Below the pieces are notes generated by a model. It did not search any database. It had not been told where the DNA came from and was given only the letters and a program-made list of their open reading frames with translations. The translations under genes were made by a program, and so were the position numbers. Shown here one piece after another: positions 23,377-31,938 of a stretch of DNA of 57,694 nucleotides (positions are counted from its first letter, which is position 1; each line of letters begins with the position of its first letter). Source of the DNA: DASQTB01 sp035642095 (lineage in GTDB: Bacteria > Actinomycetota > UBA4738 > CALAEC01); contig DASQTB010000104.1 of assembly GCA_035642095.1 (NCBI GenBank), forward strand, positions 1 to 57,694, read 5' to 3'.

Positions 23377-24312
23377 ATGGTGACCGTCGGCCTGAAGGAT
23401 CTCCGTGGCAATGCCCGCCGTCGGAAGCGTGAGTCCAGGATCCGGGGGGTGTTCCTGTCCGCCGCGGCGTTGGCCATCGTGATCAATGTGGCCATCCTGC
23501 TGTCGTTGCTGGACGGCGTGGTCGACTTCTTCCAGGAGCTGTTGAAGGGCCCCGGCCTGGCCTCGTTGTGGAACGACACCGGATGGTTCCCCAGGCGCAA
23601 CCTATTCGACGTGAAGACGATCTTCGTGGGGACCCTGATCATCTCCCTCATCGCCATGCTGGTGGCCACCCCGTTGGGCCTCGGCTCAGCGATGTACCTG
23701 TCGGAGTATGCCGGCCGGCGAGCACGGAGGATCCTCAAGCCGATCCTGGAGATCCTGGCCGGAATCCCGAGCGTGGTGATGGCGTATTTCGTGGTCAGCT
23801 TCATCAGCCCCGACATCGTGCAGAAGGCGTTCAGCGGAGCGAGCTTCTACAACATGCTCGGGGCCGGGATCGGCGTGGGCATCCTGATCAGCCCCATCGT
23901 GGCCTCAGTGGCAGAGGACGCGATGCATGCCGTGCCGAGCTCACTCCGAGAGGCGTCATTCGGCCTGGGGTCCCGGCGGAAGGCGACGACCATTCGGGTG
24001 GTGTTTCCCGCCGCCGTTTCGGGGATCGTGGCTGCGCTGATCCTAGGCGTCTCTCGGGCCATCGGTGAGACGCTGGTCGTCACCATCGCCGCCGGGGCCA
24101 CGGGCGGCTCCGCATTCACGGTCGACCCGCTCGGTCCCGGCCAGACGATGACCGCCGCCCTGGCCTCGCTGGCCACGGGCTCGGATCAGGTCAAGGGCGG
24201 CAGCGCCGCGTTCCCCAGCCTGTTCTTCATCGGAACCCTGCTGTTCTTCTTCACCCTGGCCCTCAACCTGCTCAGCGACCGGTTCGTCCGGCGGGTGCGA
24301 AGGAGGTACTGA
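23377..24312 (+). CDS. pstC: Phosphate ABC transporter permease PstC
   Basis: A 311-aa inner-membrane permease with about six helices. The BPD-transport EAA-like loop lies in VPSSLREASFGLGSRRKATTIRVVFPAAVSGI, and ISRAIGETL-like sequence (VSRAIGETLVVTIAAG) follows, as expected for PstC. It forms the PstC-PstA channel with PstB2 as the engine. The start is ATG 23377 behind a GGAGGGGG ribosome site. The stop overlaps the pstA ATG by one base (TGATG). Confidence 0.95.
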   Translation: MVTVGLKDLRGNARRRKRESRIRGVFLSAAALAIVINVAILLSLLDGVVDFFQELLKGPGLASLWNDTGWFPRRNLFDVKTIFVGTLIISLIAMLVATPLGLGSAMYLSEYAGRRARRILKPILEILAGIPSVVMAYFVVSFISPDIVQKAFSGASFYNMLGAGIGVGILISPIVASVAEDAMHAVPSSLREASFGLGSRRKATTIRVVFPAAVSGIVAALILGVSRAIGETLVVTIAAGATGGSAFTVDPLGPGQTMTAALASLATGSDQVKGGSAAFPSLFFIGTLLFFFTLALNLLSDRFVRRVRRRY

Positions 24313-25247
24313 TGGCCACGACCGTGACCCGGCCCTCCCCGACCGCGGACGTTGTCCGGCGGGCCCTTCGGGGCAAGCGGGTGGACATCGGCGGGCTGCT
24401 GTTCCAGGCGTCTCTCCTCCTGGCCCTCCTCCTCGCTCTGGCCGTCCTGGTCACGTTGATCGGCGACGTGCTGGGCACGGCCCTCCAGGTGTTCGCCGAT
24501 CGAGGCACCAACTTCCTGACGGACAACCTCTCCTCCCTCCCCGAGCGGGCCGGCGTGGGGCAGGGGATCGTCGGCTCCTTGTGGCTGATGGGTTTCGTGG
24601 CGGTGACCGCCTTCCCACTGGGGATCGCGGCCGGCATCTACCTCGAGGAATACGCCAGCGACACCCGGTTCACCCGGTTCCTGACGGCCAGCATCCGCAA
24701 CCTGGCCGGGGTCCCGTCGGTCGTATACGGCCTCCTGGGGCTGGCCATCTTCGTCCAGCTCCTGGCCGACGTGACCGGGGGACGGAGCCTGATGAGCGGT
24801 GGGCTGACCATGGCCATCCTGGTCCTGCCGATCGTCATCATCACCTCGGCGGAGGCCATCCGGGCCGTTCCCGAGAGCATCCGGGAGGCCGGCTACGGCG
24901 TCGGGGCTACGCGATGGGAGGTGGTCCGGAGCCACGTCCTTCCCTACGCGGCCCCGGGTGTCCTCACGGGGACGATCCTGGCCCTGGCCCGGGCACTCGG
25001 TGAGGCGGCGCCGCTCCTCCTGATCGGGGGAGCCCCGGTGTTCTTCTCCGCCGGGGATCGGGGCTTCGTCGAGACGCTCCGGGGCGAGTACACGGCCCTC
25101 CCGGCCATCATCTTCACGTGGTCTCGCAAATCCCTCCGGGCGTTCGGGGAGTCGACCTCAGCGGCGATCGTCGTCCTGCTGGGGGTCCTGCTCATCATCA
25201 ACGCCGCGGCGATCCTGCTGCGGAACCGATACGAGCGAAAGTGGTGA
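24312..25247 (+). CDS. pstA: Phosphate ABC transporter permease PstA
   Basis: A 311-aa permease with a cytoplasmic N-terminal stretch of about 30 residues and six hydrophobic helices. The EAA loop is seen in ESIREAGYGVGATRWEVVRSHVLPYAAPG, followed by ALARALGEAAPLLLIG. LEEYASDTRFTRFL is a typical PstA block. ATG 24312 is coupled to the pstC stop. The gene is followed by pstB after 4 bp. Confidence 0.95.
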   Translation: MATTVTRPSPTADVVRRALRGKRVDIGGLLFQASLLLALLLALAVLVTLIGDVLGTALQVFADRGTNFLTDNLSSLPERAGVGQGIVGSLWLMGFVAVTAFPLGIAAGIYLEEYASDTRFTRFLTASIRNLAGVPSVVYGLLGLAIFVQLLADVTGGRSLMSGGLTMAILVLPIVIITSAEAIRAVPESIREAGYGVGATRWEVVRSHVLPYAAPGVLTGTILALARALGEAAPLLLIGGAPVFFSAGDRGFVETLRGEYTALPAIIFTWSRKSLRAFGESTSAAIVVLLGVLLIINAAAILLRNRYERKW

Positions 25248-25251
25248 TAGC

Positions 25252-26118
25252 GTGGAATCCGAGACGGTGACCAGCCAGCGGGAGGACTTCGACCACTCGG
25301 TGCACGTGTCGGTGCGAGAAGAGAATCAGCATCGGGACAGCCGGGAGATGGTGTTCGATATCCGGGACATGAGCGTCTACTACGGCGCCTTCCGGGCAGT
25401 GAAGAACGTGACGCTCCCCATCCAGGGGAACCAGATCACGGCGCTCATCGGTCCCTCGGGGTGTGGGAAGACGACGGTGATCCGGTGCCTCAACCGGATG
25501 AACGACCTCATCGAGGGGGCTCGGGTCGATGGTGAGGTCCTCTATCACGGCGTGGATCTGTACGCTCCCGAGGTGGATCCCGTCGAGGTCCGTCGTCGCA
25601 TCGGGATGGTGTTCCAGAAACCGAACCCGTTCCCGAAGTCGATCTACGACAACATCGCCTTCGGCCCAAAGATCGCCGGGTTCAGGGGAAACATGGACGA
25701 GCTGGTGGAGGAATCGCTCCGCCGAGCGGCGCTCTGGGACGAGGTCAAGGACAAGCTCCAGGAGTCCGGGATGGCGCTGTCGGGCGGCCAGCAGCAACGG
25801 CTCTGCATCGCCAGGGCCATCGCCACCCGGCCCGACGTCATCCTGATGGACGAGCCGTGCTCCGCCCTGGACCCGATCGCCACCCTGCGGATCGAGGAGC
25901 TGATGCAGGCGCTGGTGGCCGACTACACGATCGTCATCGTCACCCACAACATGCAGCAAGCCGCCCGGGTCAGCGACCGGACCGCGTTCTTCACCGTCGA
26001 GGTGGGGGAGGACGGCCAGCGGACGGGGACCCTGGTCGAGTTCGACCGGACCGAGGCCATTTTCACGAACCCTTCCCAGAAGCGAACCGAGGACTACGTT
26101 ACCGGCCGATTCGGCTGA
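25252..26118 (+). CDS. pstB: Phosphate ABC transporter ATP-binding protein PstB
   Basis: A 288-aa ABC ATPase. Walker A is GPSGCGKT at residues 67-74, the signature LSGGQQQRLCIARA, Walker B VILMDEPCSALDP and the switch His lies in VTHNMQQ. A 33-residue acidic N-terminal extension precedes MVFDIRDM, where most PstB proteins begin, so a later start is possible even though GTG 25252 fits the operon spacing. KPNPFPKSIYDNIAFG is the PstB-specific stretch. The stop lies inside a hairpin that probably ends the operon. Confidence 0.96.
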   Translation: MESETVTSQREDFDHSVHVSVREENQHRDSREMVFDIRDMSVYYGAFRAVKNVTLPIQGNQITALIGPSGCGKTTVIRCLNRMNDLIEGARVDGEVLYHGVDLYAPEVDPVEVRRRIGMVFQKPNPFPKSIYDNIAFGPKIAGFRGNMDELVEESLRRAALWDEVKDKLQESGMALSGGQQQRLCIARAIATRPDVILMDEPCSALDPIATLRIEELMQALVADYTIVIVTHNMQQAARVSDRTAFFTVEVGEDGQRTGTLVEFDRTEAIFTNPSQKRTEDYVTGRFG

Positions 26119-26326
26119 GGGGCGCCGGACGCCCCTCGATCACCTCGGCCAGGAACTGAGACCGCAGCCGGTCGATCAGCGACTCGGCTCGCCGGCACAC
26201 CTCGATCAAGTCCTCGGACCCGGCGGCCACCTCACGGATGGCCTGGAGCTCGGCCACGACGTCCGCCAGGCGGACCGCGGGGACCGCCGGGGGAAGGTCG
26301 GCGGTCCCGCCGCCATCCCTGTTCAC
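26099..26326 (-). CDS. Small hypothetical protein with an alpha-helical core (75 aa)
   Basis: A 75-aa reading frame from GTG 26326, placed 11 bp after the glycosyltransferase stop on the same strand. The middle section (LADVVAELQAIREVAAGSEDLIEVCRRAESLIDRLRSQFLAEV) is strongly amphipathic helix with heptad spacing, which argues for a real coiled-coil protein. The last codons overlap the end of pstB and the terminator-like hairpin. No family is recognised and the ribosome site is weak. Confidence 0.45.
   Translation of the reverse strand: MNRDGGGTADLPPAVPAVRLADVVAELQAIREVAAGSEDLIEVCRRAESLIDRLRSQFLAEVIEGRPAPLSRIGR
26117..26137. terminator. Hairpin at the end of the pst operon
   Basis: GAGGGGCG (26117-26124), loop CCGGA, then CGCCCCTC (26130-26137): a perfect 8-bp stem at the pstB stop codon. 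It could work in both directions, ending pstSCAB and the convergent glycosyltransferase unit. There is no T-run, as is common in high-GC genomes. Confidence 0.6.
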
Positions 26327-26336
26327 GTCCTGGACG

Positions 26337-27686
26337 CTACCGGGCCGAGGTGTCCACGGACGAGAAGGGGTCTGAACGGCCGTCGAACGGAGGCGGAACG
26401 TTCGATCCTCCGATCGCCACGGACCCGTCCCCCGTCTCCGGGCCGGGAGGGAACTCCTCGGAGGTGAACGGCGTTAGCTGGGGAAGAGGGAACGGCCGTC
26501 CTCGCCTGAGCATGGCCTCTCGGTAGGCCTCGATGACGCGGTCAACGAGGGCGTCGGCATCATAGGGAGCCAGGTCCCGCCGGGCTGCCTCCCTGAGGCG
26601 GGCCGCCAGGTCCGGTCGGGACAGCACGGCGTCGATCGCTCGAGCGAGCCCGTCGACGTCGCCGGGCTCCACCAGCAGCCCGTTCGCCCCGTCGCGAAGG
26701 ACCTCGGGGATGCCCCCGGCCGTGGTGGCCACGATCGGGATGCCGGCATGCATCCCCTCCAGGATGACCCGCCCGAGCTCTTCGTAGATCGACGGAACCA
26801 CGAGGACGTCGCCGTGAGACAGCGCGGCCGGGATCCGGTCGGGCTTCAGGAACCCGGTGAAGTGAACCCTGTCGCCCAGGCCCCGGGCCGCGGCCGTCCT
26901 CTCCAGAGACCGGCGCTCCGGTCCGTCGCCGACCAGGACGAGGTGGGCTCCCTCGGTCCGGAGCCGGCCGATGGCCTTCACCGCCGCATCCACCCCTTTG
27001 GCCAGGTGGAGTCGTCCGACGAACAGGATCCTCGGTCGCGGAACCTCGGGGAACGGGTCGGGTCCCCTGGTTGTGAACCGGTCCCGGTCGATGCCGGGAG
27101 GGATCACGTGGATGGTGGACGGGTCGACTCCGCCGGCGGCGAGCAGCCTCGCCACTCGATGGCTGAGGACGATGATCGCGTCGGCCGCCCGGAGTCCCCG
27201 CGCCTCGATCCAGCCTCCGACAGCTCCGAGCACCGCCGTCCGGGCGTCGACCACGCGGAGCGTGTGGCGGAGGCTGCAGTGAACCGTGACCACAAGGGGA
27301 CGGTCGGCGGTGACCCGGGAAGCGGCCAGGGCGATCGGCAGGGCCACCAGATCCTCGCCCACGTGGACGTGCACCAGGTCGGCCCTCCGGGCCAGCCGGG
27401 GGACCAGGGCCGAGGCGGGAAGGCCGTAGAGCTGGCGGAACCGGGGCATCCGGATCCCCAGGCGGACGACCCGGGCGCCACCCAGCTTCTGGAGGCGGGG
27501 AGTGGTGGGCGGGCGGGTGGTGACCACCGTCTGCTGGAAGCCTCGACCGTCCAGAGCCCGGGTCAGCCCGGAGGTGTGGACCTGCATGCCGCCCACCGGG
27601 TCGAAGGCCGCCGATGGGCCGCCGGGATCGTCGGGCGCCTCGAAGACCGAGCAGAGGCGGACGATCCTGAGCGGCGACTCGATCAC
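26337..27686 (-). CDS. GT4-family glycosyltransferase
   Basis: A 449-aa GT-B enzyme. The N-terminal acceptor domain has GGMQVHTSGLTRALDGRGFQ and DLVHVHVGEDL; the C-terminal donor domain has RPRILFVGRLHLAKGVDAA, LVLVGDGPE and the EELGRVILEGMHAGIPIVAT block with the GT4 Glu residues. A Pro/Ser-rich tail of about 50 residues follows. The GTG at 27686 overlaps the upstream unknown gene's stop (GTGA), so the two products are made together. The sugar and acceptor are unknown. Confidence 0.9.
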   Translation of the reverse strand: MIESPLRIVRLCSVFEAPDDPGGPSAAFDPVGGMQVHTSGLTRALDGRGFQQTVVTTRPPTTPRLQKLGGARVVRLGIRMPRFRQLYGLPASALVPRLARRADLVHVHVGEDLVALPIALAASRVTADRPLVVTVHCSLRHTLRVVDARTAVLGAVGGWIEARGLRAADAIIVLSHRVARLLAAGGVDPSTIHVIPPGIDRDRFTTRGPDPFPEVPRPRILFVGRLHLAKGVDAAVKAIGRLRTEGAHLVLVGDGPERRSLERTAAARGLGDRVHFTGFLKPDRIPAALSHGDVLVVPSIYEELGRVILEGMHAGIPIVATTAGGIPEVLRDGANGLLVEPGDVDGLARAIDAVLSRPDLAARLREAARRDLAPYDADALVDRVIEAYREAMLRRGRPFPLPQLTPFTSEEFPPGPETGDGSVAIGGSNVPPPFDGRSDPFSSVDTSAR

Positions 27687-29209
27687 GGGCTCGATCCTGG
27701 CAGGCCGGCCGGCGGTGCGACGCCCGGGCCTTCGACGGAGCGTCGGGACCACAGGACAGCCCGGGGCCTGACCTCCGTGAGCACGGTCTTCCGCACGGGA
27801 TACGCGATCGGGATCCCGGGCGTGAACCCTCGGTCGAGGAAGAAGCCCCGGAGGGCGCCCTCCAGCCCGATCTCGTCGTGAGCGCCCGCTCGGGGAACCC
27901 GGAGGGCCACGATCTCCACCAGGTCGTCGGGCCGGGCTCCAGAGGGCAGCCGGATGGCCGTGGCCACCGGCCCGTTCCTGGTGATGGTTCGGTCGACGAG
28001 GCCGTCGTCCGACCGGTGGGAACGTCGGCTCCCTCGCAGCCGGACCGCCACGGCCAGCCCGCTCCCGTGTCTACCGGCCGGGCGCCGGGCCGTGGACAGC
28101 TCCAGATAGACATAGTCCCGTGGGTCGGCCACCGATCGACCCGACGGATCGGGACGCCGTTCCACGAGGCCGGCCGCCCGGACCTCGGCTGCGCTCAACC
28201 GGAACGTCCACGGATGGAGCGCCATGGCGATCTCTCGAGGCCGCCCGGGGGGAAGGGTGGAGTCGGGCGCCAGAGCGAACCGCAGGACGCCCCGGACCCG
28301 ATCCGAGACCATGTTGTTGTCGGTGGCCACCTGGAGGAGGGGCCGGTCGCCCTCGAACCTGCCGGCGAACGGTCGCGGGACATGGCCCCGACCCTGGTAC
28401 CACGCCGTGCCGGGAATTCTCCCTCCGTCCCGGGCGATGACCACGCGGTACACCCATTCGATGTCGGTGGTCCGGCCCCACCTGGCGAGCAGGGTGGGGG
28501 CGTCGGTACCGCCGTCCTCGTGGCTCCACAGAACGGTGTATTCGATCAGCCGGCTCCCGTCCGGGCCCGCGGGACGGACGTCGTGCCAGGCGAGGAGCGG
28601 AGTGTCGGTGACCACGTTCTGATACGGGCCCCCGAGTTCCGGGAGGCTCCGACCAACCAGGATGGGGGCGTGACGAAGCACCGAGCCCTCCCACGAATCC
28701 TCTGGGGCCAGGACGAGCGCGGTGTCCCCGATGGCGGCTTCGGGGGAGAAGGGGCCGGTCGGAGCGACCTCGACGAGGTGCGGTCCCGCCGCCACGGGAC
28801 CGAGCACGATGGCCGAGGGGATCGAGCGCCCAGACGCAGGGACGACCGCGTGAGAGGCCGGTCGGCCGTCGAGGTCGATGCGGAGCAGCGCCGGTCCGTG
28901 GCCGAGGGGAGTGGAGACCAGATGGAGGACGGCGTGACCGGATGCCGAGGCCGTGAACCTCACAGGGAGGGGCTGCGCCGGCCGGGCGATGCGCCGGCTC
29001 GGCGCCAGACCCGAGGAGCGGCTCCCCCCAGTCCGACGTCGCCGGGGGCCGCTCCGGTCGATGCGATCGATCACGTCGGCTCGGGGCGACGCTACGGCAC
29101 AGAGGTGAACGGACGTCGCCGGGGCCATGTCGCCCCGGTGGCCGGTGAGGGAACATGGTTCGGCGGCGGTCTCGTCGCTGTGACGCGGTCCACCGATGTG
29201 GAGAGACAT
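27683..29209 (-). CDS. Unrecognised 508-aa protein coupled to a glycosyltransferase
   Basis: I do not recognise this family. The N-terminal ~70 residues are Arg/Ser-rich; starts at 29209 or 29128 are both possible. The remainder looks beta-rich, with repeated hydrophobic strands and aromatic patches such as PYQNVVTDTPLLAWHDVRP and YTVLWSHEDGGTDAPTLLARWG, reminiscent of a carbohydrate-related beta-sandwich but without identifiable catalytic residues. No signal peptide or membrane helix is clear. Its stop overlaps the glycosyltransferase start, which suggests a shared glycan-linked role. It is divergent from the cyclase-like regulator. Confidence 0.7.
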   Translation of the reverse strand: MSLHIGGPRHSDETAAEPCSLTGHRGDMAPATSVHLCAVASPRADVIDRIDRSGPRRRRTGGSRSSGLAPSRRIARPAQPLPVRFTASASGHAVLHLVSTPLGHGPALLRIDLDGRPASHAVVPASGRSIPSAIVLGPVAAGPHLVEVAPTGPFSPEAAIGDTALVLAPEDSWEGSVLRHAPILVGRSLPELGGPYQNVVTDTPLLAWHDVRPAGPDGSRLIEYTVLWSHEDGGTDAPTLLARWGRTTDIEWVYRVVIARDGGRIPGTAWYQGRGHVPRPFAGRFEGDRPLLQVATDNNMVSDRVRGVLRFALAPDSTLPPGRPREIAMALHPWTFRLSAAEVRAAGLVERRPDPSGRSVADPRDYVYLELSTARRPAGRHGSGLAVAVRLRGSRRSHRSDDGLVDRTITRNGPVATAIRLPSGARPDDLVEIVALRVPRAGAHDEIGLEGALRGFFLDRGFTPGIPIAYPVRKTVLTEVRPRAVLWSRRSVEGPGVAPPAGLPGSSP

Positions 29210-29224
29210 AATGACTTCGTGCCG

Positions 29225-31894
29225 ATGGAAGCTCCTCCCGTACGCTCGACCCGAGACCTGCCCACCGGAACGGTCACCTTCGTCTTCACCGACATCGAGG
29301 GCAGCACGCGGCTACTCGACCGGCTCGGCGAGCGATACCGGTCCGTCCTCGAGGTTCATCAGCGGCTCCTCCGACGGGCGTTCTCGGCTGGTGTGGAGGT
29401 ATCGACCGAGGGGGACTCCTTCTTCGTCGTCTTCGCCTCGGCTCCCATGGCCGTGGCCGCGGCCGTGGAGGCCCAGCGGGCGCTGTCGGCACATCCGTGG
29501 CCGGATGAGGCGCGGGTCCGGGTCCGGATCGGGCTGCACACCGGGGAGGCGCAGCTCGGCGCCGACAACTACGTCGGGGTGGACCTACATCGGGCGGCCC
29601 GCATCGCCTCGGCCGGCCACGGCGGCCAGATCGTCCTGTCGGCCTCGACCCACGCGCTGGTCGAGGCCACTGCGCCGGAGGGCGTTCGGTTCCGCGACCT
29701 CGGCGAGCATCGGCTGAAGGACCTCCCTCGGGCCGAGCACCTGTACCAGGTCGTCGCCGAGGGGATCCAGACGGACTTCCCGTCGCTCCGAACCATGGGG
29801 GCCCGGCCGAACAACCTCCCGGTCCAGCTGACCAGTTTCGTCGGCCGCCGGCGGGAGCTCGAGGAGGTCATGGCCGCGCTGGAGTCGACCCGGCTGCTGA
29901 CCCTGACCGGGCCCGGCGGCTCGGGCAAGACCCGGCTGTCCATCCGGACGGCCCAGGAACTGCTCCCGCGACTCGAGGACGGTGCGTTCTTCGTGGCCCT
30001 GGCCCCCATCAGCGACCCGGCCCTGGTCGTGCCCACGATCGCCCAGGCGTTCGGCCTCAGTGAGAAGGCGGACCGGGCGCCGCTCGACGCGCTGATCGAA
30101 CACCTCCGGCACCACGATGTCCTACTGGTCCTCGACAACTTCGAGCAGGTCCTCGACGCCGCCGGGGAGGTCGGCCAGCTCCTCACGGCAACCGATCGCC
30201 TGCGGGTCCTGGCCACCAGCCGCGAGCAGCTCGGGCTCTCCGGCGAGCGCGAGTACCCGGTACCGCCCCTCGACCTCCCGGATGTGGAGGCGCTGCCCTC
30301 GCTCGACACTCTGTCGCAGTTCGAAGCGGTGCGGCTGTTCGTGGATCGGGCCACTGCGGTGAAGCCGGCCTTCGCGGTGACGAACGAGAACGCGCCTGCC
30401 GTGGCTGAGATCTGTGCCCGCCTCGACGGCCTCCCGCTGGCCATCGAGCTCGCCGCGGCCCGGGTGAAGATCCTCACCCCGCAGGCGATCCTCCAGCGGC
30501 TGGAGCACAGCCTCCGCTTCCTGGCCACCCGGACACGGGACGTCCCGACCCGCCAGCGGACCCTTCGGGACGCCATCGCCTGGAGCCACGACCTCCTCGC
30601 CCCTGAGGAAGCCGCGCTGTTCGTCCGGCTCTCGGTGTTCCGCGGAGGGTTCAGCCTGGAGGCGGTGGAGCGCGTCGGGAACACCGCAGACGAGCTCGGC
30701 ATCGACACCCTGGAGGGGGTGGCTTCCCTGGCCAACAAGAGCCTGGTCCGTCAGGCGGAGACCGGGCCTGACGAACCCCGGTTCTTCATGCTGGAGACCA
30801 TCCGGGAGTTCGCTGAAGAACGCCTGGCCGCCTCCGAGGAGACGGAGGAGATCATGCGGCGGCACGCCGCGTTCTTCCTCGACCTCGCCGAGCGCGCCGA
30901 GCCGGAGCTGACCGGACCCGACCAGATCCGGTGGCTGAACCTCCTGGAGCGCGAGCATGACAACCTTCGCGCCGCCCTCGGGTGGGCGGCCGACCACGAC
31001 CTGGACGTGGCCCTCCGCATCGGCGGGTCGCTGTGGCGGTTCTGGCAGTTCCGTGGCCACCTTCGCGAGGCCAAGGCCAGGCTGGAGGGGCTCTTGGAGC
31101 GGCCGGGCCCGTCAGACCTCGAGGCCCGGGCCCGAGCCCTGGAGGCCGGCGGAGGAGTGGTGTACTGGATGGGAGACTTCGCCGCGGCCCGACGCCGGTA
31201 TGAGGAGTGCCTCGAGCTTCGCGAGCGTCTGGGCGACAGCCCCGGCATCGCCGAGGCGAAGTACAACCTGGCGTTCGCCCACGGCATCGCCCCGAAGCCG
31301 CTCCAGGACATCCCCACCGCCGTGCGACTCCTCGAGGAGGCCCGGGACATGTTCCAGGAGCTCGGGGATCGACGGGGTGTGGCCAAGGCGTTGTGGGGGC
31401 TGGCCACGGTGGCCCACCAGATCGAGAGCTGGGAGCGAGCGGCAGAGCTCGCCGCCGACACCGTCGAGCTGTTCCGGGAGCTCGACGACCGGTTCGGGCT
31501 GGCCTGGGCCCTCCACCTGCAGGGCCTGGCCCTGGCCCTCCTGAACCGGTCCGACCAGGCCCGCCCGGCGCTGAAGGAAGCCTTGGCGATGTTCCTCGAC
31601 GCCGACGATCGGTCGGCACTCGGGCTCCTGCTCGGCGATCTCGCCGTCCTGGCCGGCAGCGAAGGGGACCGGGAGCGAGCGATCCGCCTGGCCGGGGCCG
31701 CTGTGGGCGCGGAACACGAGGTCGGCACCGGGCTGCTGTTCAGCAGCGCCGGCGTGTCCGAGCGGGTTCGCGAGCTGGAGGACCTCCTCCCCCGGCCCGA
31801 GTCCGAACGGATCTACGCAGAGGGGAAGGCCATGGGCGTCGATAGGGCCGTGGCCTACGCCCGGGAAGGGCTCGAGGAGGAGGCGCTTCCCTAG
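29225..31894 (+). CDS. Cyclase-homology / NB-ARC / TPR signalling protein
   Basis: About 889 aa. Residues 15-180 are a class III nucleotide cyclase homology domain (FVFTDIEGSTRLL with D23, TEGDSFFVVF with D64, then VGVDLHRAARIAS). Residues 205-500 form a STAND/NB-ARC ATPase with Walker A GPGGSGKTR (229-237), VLLVLDNFEQV and LDGLPLAIELAAAR. The C-terminal part has TPR-like repeats. In the cyclase domain the substrate-specifying Lys is Ser60 and the usual Asn is His122, while Arg126 is kept, so activity on ATP is doubtful. The start is ATG 29225 or GTG 29219. Confidence 0.88.
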   Translation: MEAPPVRSTRDLPTGTVTFVFTDIEGSTRLLDRLGERYRSVLEVHQRLLRRAFSAGVEVSTEGDSFFVVFASAPMAVAAAVEAQRALSAHPWPDEARVRVRIGLHTGEAQLGADNYVGVDLHRAARIASAGHGGQIVLSASTHALVEATAPEGVRFRDLGEHRLKDLPRAEHLYQVVAEGIQTDFPSLRTMGARPNNLPVQLTSFVGRRRELEEVMAALESTRLLTLTGPGGSGKTRLSIRTAQELLPRLEDGAFFVALAPISDPALVVPTIAQAFGLSEKADRAPLDALIEHLRHHDVLLVLDNFEQVLDAAGEVGQLLTATDRLRVLATSREQLGLSGEREYPVPPLDLPDVEALPSLDTLSQFEAVRLFVDRATAVKPAFAVTNENAPAVAEICARLDGLPLAIELAAARVKILTPQAILQRLEHSLRFLATRTRDVPTRQRTLRDAIAWSHDLLAPEEAALFVRLSVFRGGFSLEAVERVGNTADELGIDTLEGVASLANKSLVRQAETGPDEPRFFMLETIREFAEERLAASEETEEIMRRHAAFFLDLAERAEPELTGPDQIRWLNLLEREHDNLRAALGWAADHDLDVALRIGGSLWRFWQFRGHLREAKARLEGLLERPGPSDLEARARALEAGGGVVYWMGDFAAARRRYEECLELRERLGDSPGIAEAKYNLAFAHGIAPKPLQDIPTAVRLLEEARDMFQELGDRRGVAKALWGLATVAHQIESWERAAELAADTVELFRELDDRFGLAWALHLQGLALALLNRSDQARPALKEALAMFLDADDRSALGLLLGDLAVLAGSEGDRERAIRLAGAAVGAEHEVGTGLLFSSAGVSERVRELEDLLPRPESERIYAEGKAMGVDRAVAYAREGLEEEALP

Positions 31895-31938
31895 CCCGGG
31901 TACCATTGGGGAGACAGAGCCACGGAGGTGTGAGGATC

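Noticed and set aside
27878..29224. N-terminal extension of the cyclase-like protein to ATG 27878
   Set aside because: The extra ~450 residues are low-complexity antisense of the 27683-29209 gene. The cyclase domain begins a few residues after ATG 29225.
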